64,000 bases of DNA, taken from the NCBI GenBank assembly GCA_019638845.1, contig JAHBSZ010000001.1:124001-188000 (forward strand), in the 5' to 3' direction. Source of the DNA: Salinibacterium sp. (GTDB lineage: Bacteria > Actinomycetota > Actinomycetes > Actinomycetales > Microbacteriaceae). Made by a program: the position numbers and the translations under genes. Shown here piece after piece: positions 16,775-26,803 of this stretch; positions within the stretch are counted from its first letter, which is position 1, and each line of letters opens with the position of its first letter. Under the pieces are notes generated by a model, which saw only the letters and a program-made list of their open reading frames with translations, was not told where the DNA came from and searched no databases.

Positions 16775-17626
16775 ATGAGAGCTCGCTGGATTGTCGTTAT
16801 CGCCCTGTTCGCCGTCGGAGTCATCATCGCGGCGGCGCTCGGCGTTGGTGCTTTTCTCGCCGCACCAGCGAGCACCGAAGCCGGCCAGAACGAGCCATCC
16901 AGCGCCGCGGATTCGGGCGCGCCGACCGAGGAGGACGACGACTTCGGAACCGTCGAGGTCTACACGGTCAACTCTGACGGCACTCTCGATCCGGAAGCCT
17001 CTGGCCTCACCGCCGAAATCTGGGACACGTTCATCCGGGTCGCCACACTCGACGTGGTGTCGAAGGTCATGACCCAGTACCGCGTGGGCGATGCGCCTGA
17101 CAGCGACACGCTCGCGTATGTTTATCAAGACGATGACCCGAGTCGCTGGATCCTCGCCGCGAATCTTGCGACGAGCGAGAACCACAATGACCTCGTTGCG
17201 ACGCTCGTGCACGAGTACGCGCACATCCTCACCCTCGGTCAGGACGAGGTCACCGGCGATTACTCCTCGTGCGACACGATCGTGCTCGATGAGGGCTGCG
17301 CGGATGCGGACTCCGCGATCCTCGGCTTCGAGGAGCAGTTCTGGGCGCCCTATGGCGATTCCGCCCCCGCGCTCAACAACGCCGACGCAGACGTCGCGTA
17401 CGACTTCTACCTCGCACACGAGGATGACTTTGTGAGCGATTATGCCGCTACCAACGCCGTCGAAGACATCGCCGAGAGCTTCATGACCTGGGTGGTGGAA
17501 GACGACCCGACGGGCACGTCGGTAGTCGCGCAGAAGTTCGCCTTCTTTGACGCCTACCCCACACTCGTTGCGGTTCGCGAGCGCATCCGGGCCGAATTCG
17601 CCGACGACCTAGGGCTCAGCGTCTAG
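16775..17626 (+). CDS. putative secreted/anchored HExxH metallopeptidase-like protein
   Basis: A 283-residue protein with one N-terminal hydrophobic segment (RWIVVIALFAVGVIIAAALGVGAFLAA, about residues 4-30), acting as a membrane anchor or signal peptide, followed by an acidic, low-complexity linker. The domain contains LVHEYAHILTLG at about residues 146-157, an HExxH zinc motif, and downstream EDIAESFMTWV, in which the Glu could be the third zinc ligand as in gluzincins. Two pairs of Cys (SSCDT, DEGCAD) flank the motif. An ATG at 16754 is an alternative start. It is divergent from nusA. Protease activity is inferred from the motif only. Confidence 0.75.
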   Translation: MRARWIVVIALFAVGVIIAAALGVGAFLAAPASTEAGQNEPSSAADSGAPTEEDDDFGTVEVYTVNSDGTLDPEASGLTAEIWDTFIRVATLDVVSKVMTQYRVGDAPDSDTLAYVYQDDDPSRWILAANLATSENHNDLVATLVHEYAHILTLGQDEVTGDYSSCDTIVLDEGCADADSAILGFEEQFWAPYGDSAPALNNADADVAYDFYLAHEDDFVSDYAATNAVEDIAESFMTWVVEDDPTGTSVVAQKFAFFDAYPTLVAVRERIRAEFADDLGLSV

Positions 17627-17639
17627 ACCCGCCATCCGC

Positions 17640-18347
17640 CTACCAAGGCTTGTCGGTGTAGGCGCCTCCGGATTCGGCGCCCCGATCACCGGCTTCCTGG
17701 TCGGCCTTCTCTTGGGCAGCCTGCTGCTGTTGGGCTTGGAGTTCTTGCAACTGTTGCTCGAGGGGGTCTGTACCGTCCCCCTGCTGTTGCTGTTGCTGTT
17801 GTTGGTCGCGCTGATTCTCGGCGTCATTCTTCTTCTGGTCGAGGCGGTCCTGCGACTCGTTGAGATTGTTCTGCTGCTGCGGCGGGTCGCACTCCTCCCC
17901 CGCATCGTCGAGGACGGCCTGACCCGCCTCGTACAACAGGACGGCGCCCTGGTAGTAGCCCAGTTGCACGTAGATGTCTCCGAAGCGCTCCCACGTGAGG
18001 GCAAGGTTGAGCCGCACGTCACACTTCTTCTCCATTGGCGCGAGTTCGAGGGCTCTCTCGAAGTCTTCCGTCGCGGGCCCGTAGTACCGGTCGGCGGCAT
18101 ATGCGTCCCCGCGATTGAAGTACGGCAGGTAGGTCTCCACGACGTTGTGGGATAACAACGAACTGGAGAGATCTTCACTGGTCAGATAGTCACCGCTGTC
18201 AAAGGCATCGATCGCAGCCTGCGCGGTGGGTGCCAGGCTGAGAAACGTGAACCCCCAGAAGATCCCCAAGAGGGCAAGCGGAAGGGACAACCAGAACATC
18301 AGCCAGCGTCGGCGACGCAACTTCTCGACGGTGAGTGGACCGCTCAT
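17640..18347 (-). CDS. membrane-anchored TPR-like protein with polyglutamine tail
   Basis: A 235-residue protein, the last gene of the moxR operon. One TM helix near residues 14-38 (RRWLMFWLSLPLALLGIFWGF) is followed by an extracytoplasmic region with TPR-like helices: YLPYFNRGDAYAADRYYGPATEDFERALELAP and NLALTWERFGDIYVQLGYYQGAVLLYEAGQAVL. The C-terminal 80 residues are dominated by Gln, including a run of eight, and Asn/Asp/Lys, encoded by trinucleotide-like repeats near 17780-17810. TPR proteins are regular partners of the BatA/BatB vWA proteins. The ATG overlaps the stop of the upstream vWA gene by four bases. Confidence 0.78.
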   Translation of the reverse strand: MSGPLTVEKLRRRRWLMFWLSLPLALLGIFWGFTFLSLAPTAQAAIDAFDSGDYLTSEDLSSSLLSHNVVETYLPYFNRGDAYAADRYYGPATEDFERALELAPMEKKCDVRLNLALTWERFGDIYVQLGYYQGAVLLYEAGQAVLDDAGEECDPPQQQNNLNESQDRLDQKKNDAENQRDQQQQQQQQGDGTDPLEQQLQELQAQQQQAAQEKADQEAGDRGAESGGAYTDKPW

Positions 18348-19399
18348 CGATTCCTCCTCCCGCCCCTCAACTCCAGGACGAGTGCCCCGACCCCGAAGAG
18401 TTCGAGGAGCACGAGGATGCCGAAGGGGATCACGAATATCCAGTACAGCTCGACCGATGAATCGGGCTCCCCGGCTTCGATAGTGAGTTCGCCGACGTCG
18501 ATGCCAGCGAGCGCGGGCAGCACGGATGAATCGGACGCGCGATGAACGTACGTCAGTCCGAGTTCGTCAGCGATCGATTTCAGGGCTGTCTCGTCAATCC
18601 GCGACACGGCGTCCACGGGTTCGCTACCCGAATAGTCCTGGATAAAGGACGTGTCGACGGGTGCTGGCGTGGGTGTCGGTGCACCGGTCGCAGTGTCACC
18701 GAATCTGGTGGGTTGGTCGCCGAGGTTTTCGAGCATCCGGGCGCCCGCGGTGGTGCCGTACCCGAGGACCGCCCCGCCGTTCAGGTACGGCGCCAACTCG
18801 GCAAAGGACCCTGGCGGAAGCGATGCGGTCTGCTCGCCATCACCGAGGTAGAACAGCACCCGCCGCTGATCCGGGGCAAGAGCCTGCGCCTCGGAGAGAA
18901 GCTTCTGCAAGCGTGGCACGGCAACGTCGATCGAGCTTCCTCGCGAATAGGTGGTGACCTCTTGGCGCACGACCGAGACCGCCGAGATCATTGCGGAACT
19001 ATCCGTCGTCAGCGGAACGCGTTGCACAGCTACGGCATCGAAGGTCACGAGCGAGAACTGAGCACCGACGAGAGCGTCGACGATCTTCTCGACATCGGCC
19101 TTCACCCCGTCGAGTCTGGGCTGCGCGTTGCCCCAGTCTTCGGCGGCCATGCTGCTCGTCGTGTCGACGACGACATAGACCTCGAGCCCGCCCGAAGCCT
19201 TCGGACCCTGCCCATCGGTCGGAATCGTGGGTCGGGATGCGATCACGATGAGAAGCACGATCATCGCGAGGCGAGCGAGCCACCGGCCCGCCGCGACCCG
19301 GTCCCGACGGGACGCGACTAGTCGCCACAGAGCGAAGCCGCCCAACACCACGGCAATGCCGGCGAGCGCCCACCCGGGCAGCACGGGATTGGCGATCAT
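18344..19399 (-). CDS. BatA/BatB-like vWA-domain membrane protein
   Basis: A 351-residue membrane protein with TM helices at about residues 8-28 and 41-58, a von Willebrand factor A domain, and a C-terminal TM helix (LYWIFVIPFGILVLLELFGVGALVLEL). The MIDAS is VYVVVDTTSSMAAEDW, i.e. DxTxS rather than DxSxS, with Thr in place of the first Ser. The vWA fold continues with FSLVTFDAVAVQRVPLTTD and VLFYLGDGEQ. Start ATG 19399 was chosen because it overlaps the upstream TGA as ATGA; an in-frame start five codons earlier exists. It belongs to the MoxR-DUF58-vWA complex thought to assist folding or metal insertion at the envelope. Confidence 0.82.
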   Translation of the reverse strand: MIANPVLPGWALAGIAVVLGGFALWRLVASRRDRVAAGRWLARLAMIVLLIVIASRPTIPTDGQGPKASGGLEVYVVVDTTSSMAAEDWGNAQPRLDGVKADVEKIVDALVGAQFSLVTFDAVAVQRVPLTTDSSAMISAVSVVRQEVTTYSRGSSIDVAVPRLQKLLSEAQALAPDQRRVLFYLGDGEQTASLPPGSFAELAPYLNGGAVLGYGTTAGARMLENLGDQPTRFGDTATGAPTPTPAPVDTSFIQDYSGSEPVDAVSRIDETALKSIADELGLTYVHRASDSSVLPALAGIDVGELTIEAGEPDSSVELYWIFVIPFGILVLLELFGVGALVLELRGGRRNR

Positions 19400-20382
19400 C
19401 GCTTGAGCCTCCATGCCAACAGCAGTAACCCCGCAAGGGCACCGAAAGCGACGAGAATGAAGATCTCCGGATGCTCGGTCCGCGTCACCAGCGGGGCACC
19501 GGGGAGCACGGCCGCTTGTTCCGCCTCGATACTCGCTACGACCGATGGCACTATCGCGGGGTCATCGAGCGGGTAGTACGCGCCACCAGAGTCGGTGATC
19601 GACTTCTCGAATTCGATGGAGTACTCGCGCAGGTAGTCCTTCGCCGTAGTGTCACCGGGATTGATGCCATAGACGCGCACTCCGCGGTCTGCCGCCAGCG
19701 CGGCGGCCTGAGGCAGGGTGAAGATCTGTTCGCCCGCCACCAGATTGTCGGTAACGAGAATCACCGAACGCGAGCGTTCGTCCTGCTGGCGATCGAATCG
19801 CGTAGCGCACGCCGCGAGTCCGTCTCCCACGAGGGACGATCCATTACCCAAGAGGGTGCCGTCAAAGTACGACGGGTCAGCCGCCTGAAAGTCTTTGCCC
19901 AGCCGCTCGAGTTGCTGCGAGATGTAGTCATAGTCGTTCGTGAGCGGGAAGTAGGTGACCGCCGAAGCGTTGAAGATCACCAGACTGATGCGCTCACCAG
20001 TGAATTCAGTGCTCAACGAATCGAAGACGTCGAGCACCGCCGAGTCGTACGAGATCATCGAACCCGAGACATCCAAGCACAACACGATGTCGCGATTGTG
20101 CAGCTCTGGGGTGCTGAGGGTCACGGTCGCCGGCCGCGCGGTGAGCACCGCGCTCAGTGCGACCAAAATGACGAGGCACGCCACGAAGGCCGCGACCAGC
20201 GCTCGGTATCCAGCGAGCGCGCGGCGATACGCGGGCAACGCGGTGAGCCGCTCGGCGTGCGCAACGGGCAATCTGTCGCGGCTTCTCGCCTGTCGATGCT
20301 TGGTCTGCAGCATCACCAAGGCGACGACTACGCCGGATGCCAGCACCCAAGCGATCGGTGCCCACCACGTGATCACCGCCAC
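19396..20382 (-). CDS. BatA-like vWA-domain membrane protein
   Basis: A 328-residue vWA protein with TM helices at about residues 5-25 and 58-80 and a C-terminal helix near 305-323. The MIDAS motif is intact: DIVLCLDVSGSMISYD at about residues 98-113, followed by ISLVIFNASAVTYFPLTNDYD and SVILVTDNLVAGEQ. It is the canonical partner of the neighbouring degenerate vWA protein. The ATG lies inside the 3' end of the preceding small membrane-protein gene (10-bp overlap). Confidence 0.85.
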   Translation of the reverse strand: MAVITWWAPIAWVLASGVVVALVMLQTKHRQARSRDRLPVAHAERLTALPAYRRALAGYRALVAAFVACLVILVALSAVLTARPATVTLSTPELHNRDIVLCLDVSGSMISYDSAVLDVFDSLSTEFTGERISLVIFNASAVTYFPLTNDYDYISQQLERLGKDFQAADPSYFDGTLLGNGSSLVGDGLAACATRFDRQQDERSRSVILVTDNLVAGEQIFTLPQAAALAADRGVRVYGINPGDTTAKDYLREYSIEFEKSITDSGGAYYPLDDPAIVPSVVASIEAEQAAVLPGAPLVTRTEHPEIFILVAFGALAGLLLLAWRLKR

Positions 20383-20843
20383 GAGGTCACCACTGCCCTT
20401 GCCTCGTCGATCGCCTTGGCTACGGTCCCGGTGTAGTCAGGGCTGAATGCTCCCGGGTACAGTCTGGCCACGGCATCGGAGAGCGGCACGAACTCGGTGG
20501 TCCGAAGTTCCCGCAGGGTCAGCGTGACCGTGCGGGTACCCTCGCGCTCCTCGACGTAGGTGCGCAACAGGATGCTGAGTTGGTGATAGACGTCTCGTTC
20601 GTGCACATCGCCGTTGGCATACGCGGCCCGGGTCTCCTCGATGAGCTCGAGATAACGCTTCCGGATTGTCGCCGTAGACGGTCCTCTCGATGGTGACGAC
20701 GTCGAAGGCGGCGGCACCCGGCTCGCCCGAGTCGAGGCGAACACGAAAACCCACCACGCCACGACGAGCGCGAGGATGAGCAGCCCCAGCAGTCCCCACC
20801 ACGGCTGGTACTGCACGGGGGGAAAGAACTCACCGTCTGGCAT
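20373..20843 (-). CDS. single-span membrane protein of the moxR cluster (DUF4381-like position)
   Basis: A 156-residue protein with one TM helix (WWGLLGLLILALVVAWWVFVFA, about residues 15-36), a Pro/Ser linker and a cytoplasmic helical domain (IRKRYLELIEETRAAYANGDVHERDVYHQLSILLRTYVEERE). The gene sits between DUF58 and the vWA genes, as the DUF4381 protein does in other Bat operons, and the helical domain resembles it, but no diagnostic motif is visible. It starts inside the end of the DUF58 gene (14-bp overlap), implying coupled translation. Confidence 0.7.
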   Translation of the reverse strand: MPDGEFFPPVQYQPWWGLLGLLILALVVAWWVFVFASTRASRVPPPSTSSPSRGPSTATIRKRYLELIEETRAAYANGDVHERDVYHQLSILLRTYVEEREGTRTVTLTLRELRTTEFVPLSDAVARLYPGAFSPDYTGTVAKAIDEARAVVTSWR

Positions 20844-21717
20844 GCCTGTGCGCTTCCAGGAGACGGAAGATTCCCGGAATGACGGAATCTTGGGAGGTGA
20901 GCCGACGGCTGCTGATCGACAGGCTCTCGAACAGTTCCTCAGAACGCTCGGCGGTGGCGGTGACGCTGCTGTCGAACGCGGCGCGGAGGCGCGGGTTGTC
21001 TCGGAGGAACGTCGGAACGGTTCCCGCCGTTGCGACGTCGTACATCTCGCGCTGGGCCCATTCCTCGCGCATAAGGTCCGCGTCCCCAATCGAGAGCCAC
21101 AGCATCTCGTGGCGGGCCGCGAGTCGTCGCACGAGGGTGTGCTCCTCCCCCGTGAGTTCGCGGTCGTCGCCGATCACGAGCACGATCATCCGACGCCGGA
21201 ACACCCGGTGCACATAGGCGAGCTGGGCAGCGAGGTTGCTCCGCGCTCCGTCGAGCCGGATTGCGGACTGGATGCGCTGGAGGATGCGCTCGAGGTGGGA
21301 TTCGGTGAGCTCTCCGGGCACGAATTCGCTCTTCTTGTCGGTGCCCGCAACGAGTGCGACCGGATCGCCGTGCCGGATGGCGATGTAGCCGATGGTTCCC
21401 GCGGCGAGGATCGCGACATCCCGCTTCGACTCGCCACTCGCCGACAGCGCAGCCATGTCGCGCCCGGTATCGACGACGAGCACGAGGGTGTGTTTTCGGG
21501 AGGCGATGTAGCGCTTGGTCAGCGGCGAACCGTACCGAGCTGTGGCCTTCCAGTCGATGTCCTTGAACTCGTCACCAGGCACATAGGGCCGCAGGTCTTC
21601 GAAGTCCATGCTGCGCCCGTGGAACACGGAGCGGTATTCCCCCTCGAGGAGCCCTCGCACCGCGCGATGAGCATGAATGTAGAGCTTGGTCTGCACTCGC
21701 CTCAGGAGGCGATCCAC
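20830..21717 (-). CDS. DUF58 domain protein (MoxR-associated)
   Basis: A 295-residue DUF58 protein. The diagnostic block is FHGRSMDFEDLRPYVPGDEFKDIDWKATAR at about residues 33-62, then LTKRYIASRKHTLVLVVDTGRDM, a degenerate vWA-type core. No TM helix is seen, so it is probably cytoplasmic or peripheral. It is immediately downstream of moxR (4 bp gap), the standard arrangement in which the MoxR ATPase acts with DUF58 and vWA proteins. Confidence 0.9.
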   Translation of the reverse strand: MDRLLRRVQTKLYIHAHRAVRGLLEGEYRSVFHGRSMDFEDLRPYVPGDEFKDIDWKATARYGSPLTKRYIASRKHTLVLVVDTGRDMAALSASGESKRDVAILAAGTIGYIAIRHGDPVALVAGTDKKSEFVPGELTESHLERILQRIQSAIRLDGARSNLAAQLAYVHRVFRRRMIVLVIGDDRELTGEEHTLVRRLAARHEMLWLSIGDADLMREEWAQREMYDVATAGTVPTFLRDNPRLRAAFDSSVTATAERSEELFESLSISSRRLTSQDSVIPGIFRLLEAHRHARR

Positions 21718-21721
21718 AGGC

Positions 21722-22723
21722 TCAGGGCACCTTCACTGCAGCGAAGATCGCGTCGATAATCTGCTCCGGGCGGATGTCGTCGGCGATCGCCTCGAACCCC
21801 AGGATGATCCGGTGCCGCAGCACGACGTTGCGAAGCTCCTTGACGTCCTCGGGAATCACGTGGTCGCGACCCTCGATGAGCGCGAGCGCGCGGGCTGCTT
21901 TGCTGAAAGCAATACTCGCGCGCGGGCTGGCGCCGTACTCGATGCAATCGGAGAGTTCCTTGCCGATGTATCCTTCGGCATTCCTCGTGACGTACACCGC
22001 AGAGACGATGTAGTTGCGGATCGAATCATCCATGAACACCCGCTTGGCCGCGTCCTGTAAGAAGAGCACGTCATCGATGGAAACGGATGCCCCGGGCGTC
22101 GTGCCCTTCGCAGCTTTCTCGTACACACCGGCATCGATGCGGTCGAGGATCTCGATCTCCTCGGCAAATTCCGGGTAGTCGAGCACCTCCTTGAGCAGAA
22201 ACCGGTCGAGCTGAGCCTCTGGCAGGTGATACGTGCCCTCCTGCTCGATGGGGTTCTGAGTGGCAAGAACGAGAAACGGCTCCGGCAGCGGGTACAGGGT
22301 GCCGCCGATTGTCGTCTGCTTCTCTTGCATCGCTTCGAGCATCGCGCTCTGCGTCTTCGCGCTCGATCGGTTGATCTCATCGAGAAGTACGAAGTTCGCG
22401 TGCACGGGACCGAGCTGGGTCGCGAACGTCTTGTTCGCGTAGTCGAAGATCTGAGTACCAATGATGTCGCTGGGCAGCAGATCGGGCGTGCACTGGATGC
22501 GCTTGAACGAGCCGTTCACGGCATCGGCGATCGCCTGCGCCGCGGTGGTTTTGGCGAGACCGGGAACACTTTCGAGCAGGATGTGACCACCCGTGATCAA
22601 TCCGATGAGCAGGCTGCGGTGCAGGCTTGCCTGACCGACGACCTTGGCCGAGTACGACTCGTCGATCGATGCGATGAGGGAGCTGGCTCTTGCCAGTTCC
22701 TCCCTTGTGATCCTGCCGGTCAT
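21722..22723 (-). CDS. MoxR-family AAA+ ATPase
   Basis: A 333-residue AAA+ chaperone-like ATPase. Walker A is [19 protein letters not shown] at about residues 46-64, with the GLAKT version usual for MoxR; Walker B is [24 protein letters not shown] near 114-137; sensor 1 is [25 protein letters not shown]; and the C-terminal lid has [11 protein letters not shown]. Its ATG overlaps the proS stop by four bases, so this envelope-chaperone operon is read together with proS. MoxR proteins act with DUF58 and vWA partners, all encoded directly downstream. Confidence 0.93.
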   Translation of the reverse strand: MTGRITREELARASSLIASIDESYSAKVVGQASLHRSLLIGLITGGHILLESVPGLAKTTAAQAIADAVNGSFKRIQCTPDLLPSDIIGTQIFDYANKTFATQLGPVHANFVLLDEINRSSAKTQSAMLEAMQEKQTTIGGTLYPLPEPFLVLATQNPIEQEGTYHLPEAQLDRFLLKEVLDYPEFAEEIEILDRIDAGVYEKAAKGTTPGASVSIDDVLFLQDAAKRVFMDDSIRNYIVSAVYVTRNAEGYIGKELSDCIEYGASPRASIAFSKAARALALIEGRDHVIPEDVKELRNVVLRHRIILGFEAIADDIRPEQIIDAIFAAVKVP

Positions 22724-24507
22724 CGCTGCGACTCCAGCGCTGCTCCCACCTCATCGACGGCGACACTCGTCCGCTCCCCCGAGCGCCGATTCCACACTTC
22801 GACGCGACCCTCGGCCGCATCGCGACCCACGATGACGATCAGTGGGACGCCGAGAAGCTCGGCGTCGCCAAACTTCACGCCGGGAGACACCTTGGGCCGG
22901 TCGTCGAAGAGCACGTCGAAACCGCTGCCCTCGAGCGACGACGACAGCGCCTCGGCGACAGAGAACACGATCTCGTCCCTGCCCGCAGCGATCACATGAA
23001 CGTCGAAGGGTGCGACATTCGCGGGCCAGATCAGGCCTTTGCCGTCGTTGTTTGCCTCGGCAATGACAGCCATGACGCGAGTGACACCAATTCCGTAGGA
23101 GCCCATCGTGACGGTCACGAGCTTGCCGTTCTCGTCGAGAACTTTGAGACCGAGCACCTCGGCATACTTGCGACCGAGCTGGAAAACATGGCCGATCTCC
23201 ATGCCACGCGCGAGTTCGACCGGCCCCGAGCCATCCGGTGCCGGGTCTCCCGCGCGCACTTCCGCGACTTCGACGACACCATCGGCGACGAAATCCCGCC
23301 CGGCGACAAGCCCGAAGACATGGCGACCCGGCTCGTTTGCCCCCGTAATCCACTCGCTGCCATCGACGACGAAGGGGTCGAGAACATACCGGATGCCCGT
23401 GCGCGATGCACCGCCGTCTGCACCGTATCCGAGCACGGCTCCCGTGGCCGACCACGGACCGATGTAACCCTTGACGAGGCCCTTGTGCTGTGCGAAGTCC
23501 GCGTCCGTTGCCGCTTCGACAACAGCGGGGGCGAAGGCTACCTCCGCGCGCTTGAGGTCGACGTCGCGATCGCCCGGAAGGCCCACGATGACGAGTTCGC
23601 GTGTGCCGTCCAGCTGAGTGAGGGCCAGCACCACGTTCTTGAGCGTGTCCTCCGCTGACCATTGCCTGCCGTCGGGCCGCGGGTGCTGCTTGTTGGCGAC
23701 CGCGACCAACGTCGCAATCGTGGGGGTATATGGGGTGTCGTGCACCACCGGGGCGGAAAGCCCTTCGAGCGGCTTGGCATCTGGCGCAAGGGTGCGGAAC
23801 GCCTCAACGTTTGCCGAGTAGCCCCCGGCCGAACGCACGAAGGTGTCCTCGCCGATGGGGGTCGGATGCAGGAACTCCTCGCTCCTCGAACCGCCCATCG
23901 CGCCCGCGTCAGCCTTCACGATCACGTACTCGAGCCCGAGCCGCTGGAAGATTCGCTCGTACGCATCGCGATGCTGCTCATAGGAGGCATCCAGCCCGGC
24001 GTCTGTGTAGTCGAACGAGTAGCTGTCTTTCATCGAGAACTCTCGGCCGCGCAGGAGGCCGGCGCGGGGCCGCGCCTCGTCGCGGTACTTGTCCTGGATC
24101 TGGTAGATCGACAGCGGAAGATCCTTGTAGCTCGAGTACAGGTCTTTGACCAGGAGCGTGAACACTTCCTCGTGCGTGGGCGCGAGGAGATAGTCGGCAT
24201 CCTTGCGATCTTTGAGCCGGAAGATGCCGTCGCCATACTCGGTCCATCGCCCGGTCAGCTCGTAGGGCTCGCGCGGCAGCAGGCCGGGGAACAACACCTC
24301 TTGCGCCCCGAACTTCTCGAGCTCTTCGCGGATGATGTTTTCGATCTTGCGACGCACTTTGAGTCCGAGCGGCAACCACGCGAAGATTCCCGGAGCCTGT
24401 CGACGGATGTAGCCCGCGCGCACCAGAAGACGGTGGCTCGTCACCTCCGCATCGACGGGATCTTCACGAAGGGTGCGGACGAAGAGCTGCGAAAGACGTG
24501 TGGGCAC
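22720..24507 (-). CDS. proS: prolyl-tRNA synthetase
   Basis: A 595-residue class II synthetase of the bacterial type with an inserted editing domain. Motif 1 region: [27 protein letters not shown]; motif 2 region: [32 protein letters not shown] near residues 138-168; the editing domain lies about residues 225-405; motif 3 is [20 protein letters not shown] near 455; and an anticodon-binding domain ends the protein. Length is normal. It starts 31 bp after ispG and is followed by the moxR genes in the same transcript. Confidence 0.96.
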   Translation of the reverse strand: MPTRLSQLFVRTLREDPVDAEVTSHRLLVRAGYIRRQAPGIFAWLPLGLKVRRKIENIIREELEKFGAQEVLFPGLLPREPYELTGRWTEYGDGIFRLKDRKDADYLLAPTHEEVFTLLVKDLYSSYKDLPLSIYQIQDKYRDEARPRAGLLRGREFSMKDSYSFDYTDAGLDASYEQHRDAYERIFQRLGLEYVIVKADAGAMGGSRSEEFLHPTPIGEDTFVRSAGGYSANVEAFRTLAPDAKPLEGLSAPVVHDTPYTPTIATLVAVANKQHPRPDGRQWSAEDTLKNVVLALTQLDGTRELVIVGLPGDRDVDLKRAEVAFAPAVVEAATDADFAQHKGLVKGYIGPWSATGAVLGYGADGGASRTGIRYVLDPFVVDGSEWITGANEPGRHVFGLVAGRDFVADGVVEVAEVRAGDPAPDGSGPVELARGMEIGHVFQLGRKYAEVLGLKVLDENGKLVTVTMGSYGIGVTRVMAVIAEANNDGKGLIWPANVAPFDVHVIAAGRDEIVFSVAEALSSSLEGSGFDVLFDDRPKVSPGVKFGDAELLGVPLIVIVGRDAAEGRVEVWNRRSGERTSVAVDEVGAALESQR

Positions 24508-24538
24508 CGTGCCATGCTACCGGCGGGAGTGCACCCGC

Positions 24539-25687
24539 TCAGGCGGTGACGACTTCGGGCGAGCCGACTGCCCCCGCCGGCATCTCGGCGGCGAGCCGGT
24601 TCGCCTCTTCGATGAGCGTCGCGACGATCTCGGCCTCGGGAACCGTCTTGATGACCTCACCCTTGACGAAAATCTGACCTCGTCCATTTCCACTGGCAAC
24701 ACCCAGGTCGGCCTCGCGCGCCTCGCCCGGTCCATTTACCACGCAGCCCATGACTGCGACACGCAGCGGAACCGTCATTTTCTCGAGCCCCGCAGTGACG
24801 TCATTGGCCAGTTGGTACACATCGACCTGTGCGCGGCCGCAACTCGGGCAGGAGACGATTTCGAGCTTGCGCTCGCGCAAGTTGAGCGACTGAAGAATCT
24901 GCAAGCCCACTTTTACCTCCTGCACGGGAGGCGCAGACAGCGACACCCTGATGGTGTCACCGATGCCTTCGGAGAGCAGGATGCCGAACGCCGTCGCGCT
25001 CTTGATGGTGCCCTGAAACTCTGGGCCGGCCTCGGTCACCCCGAGGTGCAGTGGCCAGTCCCCGCGTTCGGCGAGCAGCCGGTACGCCTTGACCATCACT
25101 ATCGGGTCATTGTGCTTGACGGAGATCTTGAAGTCGTGAAAGTCGTGTTCCTCGAAGAGGCTTGCCTCCCAGACCGCGCTCTCGACGAGTGCTTCGGCGG
25201 TTGCCTTCCCATACTTCTGGAGGATCGTCGGCTCGAGCGATCCGGCATTGACACCGATGCGAATGCTCACCCCTGCGGCCTTCGCGGCAGCCGAGATCTT
25301 GCCCACCTGATCATCGAACTTCCGGATATTGCCCGGATTCACGCGTACGGCACCCACTCCCGCGTCGATCGCGGTGAACACGTACTTGGGCTGGAAGTGA
25401 ATATCGGCAATCACCGGAATCTGGCTCTTCGCAGCGATGATGTGCAGCACATCGGCGTCATCCTGATGCGGTACAGCAACGCGCACGATGTCGCACCCGG
25501 TCGCGGTGAGCTCGGCGATCTGCTGCAGAGTCGCGTTGATGTTGGTGGTCTGCGTCGTCGTCATGGACTGGACGCTCACTTGCGAGTCGCTGCCGACCCC
25601 CACCTTGCCCACCATGATCTGGCGCGTCTTGCGTCGAGGCGCGAGGACTTCGGGGACTTTCGGCATACCGAGATTGATTGCAGGCAC
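24539..25687 (-). CDS. ispG: 4-hydroxy-3-methylbut-2-enyl diphosphate synthase
   Basis: A 382-residue iron-sulfur enzyme of the MEP isoprenoid pathway, reducing the cyclic diphosphate intermediate to HMBPP. It has a TIM-barrel N-terminus ([34 protein letters not shown]) and a C-terminal cluster domain with [10 protein letters not shown] and [11 protein letters not shown] giving the three Cys ligands. The window also contains dxr, the second step of the same pathway; in relatives dxr, rseP and ispG tend to be adjacent, but here a 10-kb catabolic operon lies between rseP and ispG. Confidence 0.96.
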   Translation of the reverse strand: MPAINLGMPKVPEVLAPRRKTRQIMVGKVGVGSDSQVSVQSMTTTQTTNINATLQQIAELTATGCDIVRVAVPHQDDADVLHIIAAKSQIPVIADIHFQPKYVFTAIDAGVGAVRVNPGNIRKFDDQVGKISAAAKAAGVSIRIGVNAGSLEPTILQKYGKATAEALVESAVWEASLFEEHDFHDFKISVKHNDPIVMVKAYRLLAERGDWPLHLGVTEAGPEFQGTIKSATAFGILLSEGIGDTIRVSLSAPPVQEVKVGLQILQSLNLRERKLEIVSCPSCGRAQVDVYQLANDVTAGLEKMTVPLRVAVMGCVVNGPGEAREADLGVASGNGRGQIFVKGEVIKTVPEAEIVATLIEEANRLAAEMPAGAVGSPEVVTA

Positions 25688-25741
25688 TTCTCTACTTTAC
25701 GCGGGTACGCCGAGCACTGGCCGGGAGTCAACTCCCGATGG

Positions 25742-26803
25742 TTACGAACCGATGTGCGCGACCAGAGCGGTCATGAATTCGTCGGGGCGCTCGAGATGAG
25801 CGGAGTGCCCGCACTCGTCGAAAGTGACCTCACGGTAGCTGCCCCCCTGATCCTGGTAGCGATCAAGCACCGCGCGAGTCTGCAGGACCATCGGCTGAGG
25901 AGGCGCGACCTCAACGCCCGGCCACCCGGGGATCACACCGAGTTGCCCCAGATAGTTCAGGTCGAACAGCGAGGTGTCGGAGACGATGACGTCATCGAGA
26001 CCGTGCACCCACAGAACCGACGGCTTCGACTCGAGATCGACGATGCCACTCACATCGAAATAACGCGGCACCATGGTGTTCAGAACCCCGTGGGTGCCGG
26101 GCCCGAAGCCCGGCCAGTTCGTGGCAGCGGAACCGTCGCCCGGATAATTGTCCACACCGGTCGCCGTCGTCAGCATCGATTCGACCCACAGGTCCTCGAG
26201 GTCGGCGGTCACGTCGGGGTTTTTCACGTAGCCGGTGCGGTAGACGGTACGCGGCGAGGTCGGTGCTTCGTCCGAGACATCCTTCGCGTCGAGCCTCGCG
26301 ACAAAATCGGGGTTCGCTCCGCCCCCGCCGGTGCCAGAGCACTCCTCGTTGAGCAGGCGTCCGTCGGCGCCGGCGGTGCCGCCGAAGCCATAGGGCGACA
26401 CCGGAGAGACGAGAGTGACGGATGCCACTGAGCCCGCGTTGTCGAGCAGGTATTGAAGCACCACTCCCCCGCCCATGCTCCACCCCACGAGGTGCGCCCG
26501 CTCGATGCCGAGTTCACGCAGGACGGAGGCGACGTCATCCGAGAAGTCGCGCACGCCCCGCGTAGCATCGACCGGCAATACGTCGCTGCCACCAAAACCA
26601 CGAAGATCGATCGCGAGGGCTCGAACCTGTGGCGGCAGCGCCACCATGGTCGGCTGCCAGAACAGCGACGACGACACATTCCCGTGCACGAAAACGACGG
26701 TGCTTTCCGCGTCGCCACTCGCCGCGCGTTCGAGCACATTCGCTGTCAATCGTGAGGTGGTGACGGTGCGGGTGGTGATGCCCTCGAACGTGGTAGTTGT
26801 CAT
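25742..26803 (-). CDS. alpha/beta-hydrolase
   Basis: A 353-residue alpha/beta-hydrolase fold protein. The oxyanion region is VVFVHGNVSSSLFWQ, the nucleophile elbow LVGWSMGGGVV with Ser109, the acid is in WVHGLDDVIVSD, and the His in DECGHSAHLERPDEF near the C-terminus. It has a larger cap region than its neighbour, between about residues 140 and 270. Start ATG 26803 overlaps the stop of the second hydrolase gene. It is the last gene of the livK operon and could act on an ester or C-C bond of the imported compound; the substrate is unknown. Confidence 0.85.
   Translation of the reverse strand: MTTTTFEGITTRTVTTSRLTANVLERAASGDAESTVVFVHGNVSSSLFWQPTMVALPPQVRALAIDLRGFGGSDVLPVDATRGVRDFSDDVASVLRELGIERAHLVGWSMGGGVVLQYLLDNAGSVASVTLVSPVSPYGFGGTAGADGRLLNEECSGTGGGGANPDFVARLDAKDVSDEAPTSPRTVYRTGYVKNPDVTADLEDLWVESMLTTATGVDNYPGDGSAATNWPGFGPGTHGVLNTMVPRYFDVSGIVDLESKPSVLWVHGLDDVIVSDTSLFDLNYLGQLGVIPGWPGVEVAPPQPMVLQTRAVLDRYQDQGGSYREVTFDECGHSAHLERPDEFMTALVAHIGS

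Noticed and set aside
24473-26431. 652-codon open frame on the plus strand
   Set aside because: It lies opposite proS, ispG and a hydrolase, all with strong family motifs. The translation is Arg/His/Asp-rich without any domain, as expected for a shadow frame in high-GC DNA.
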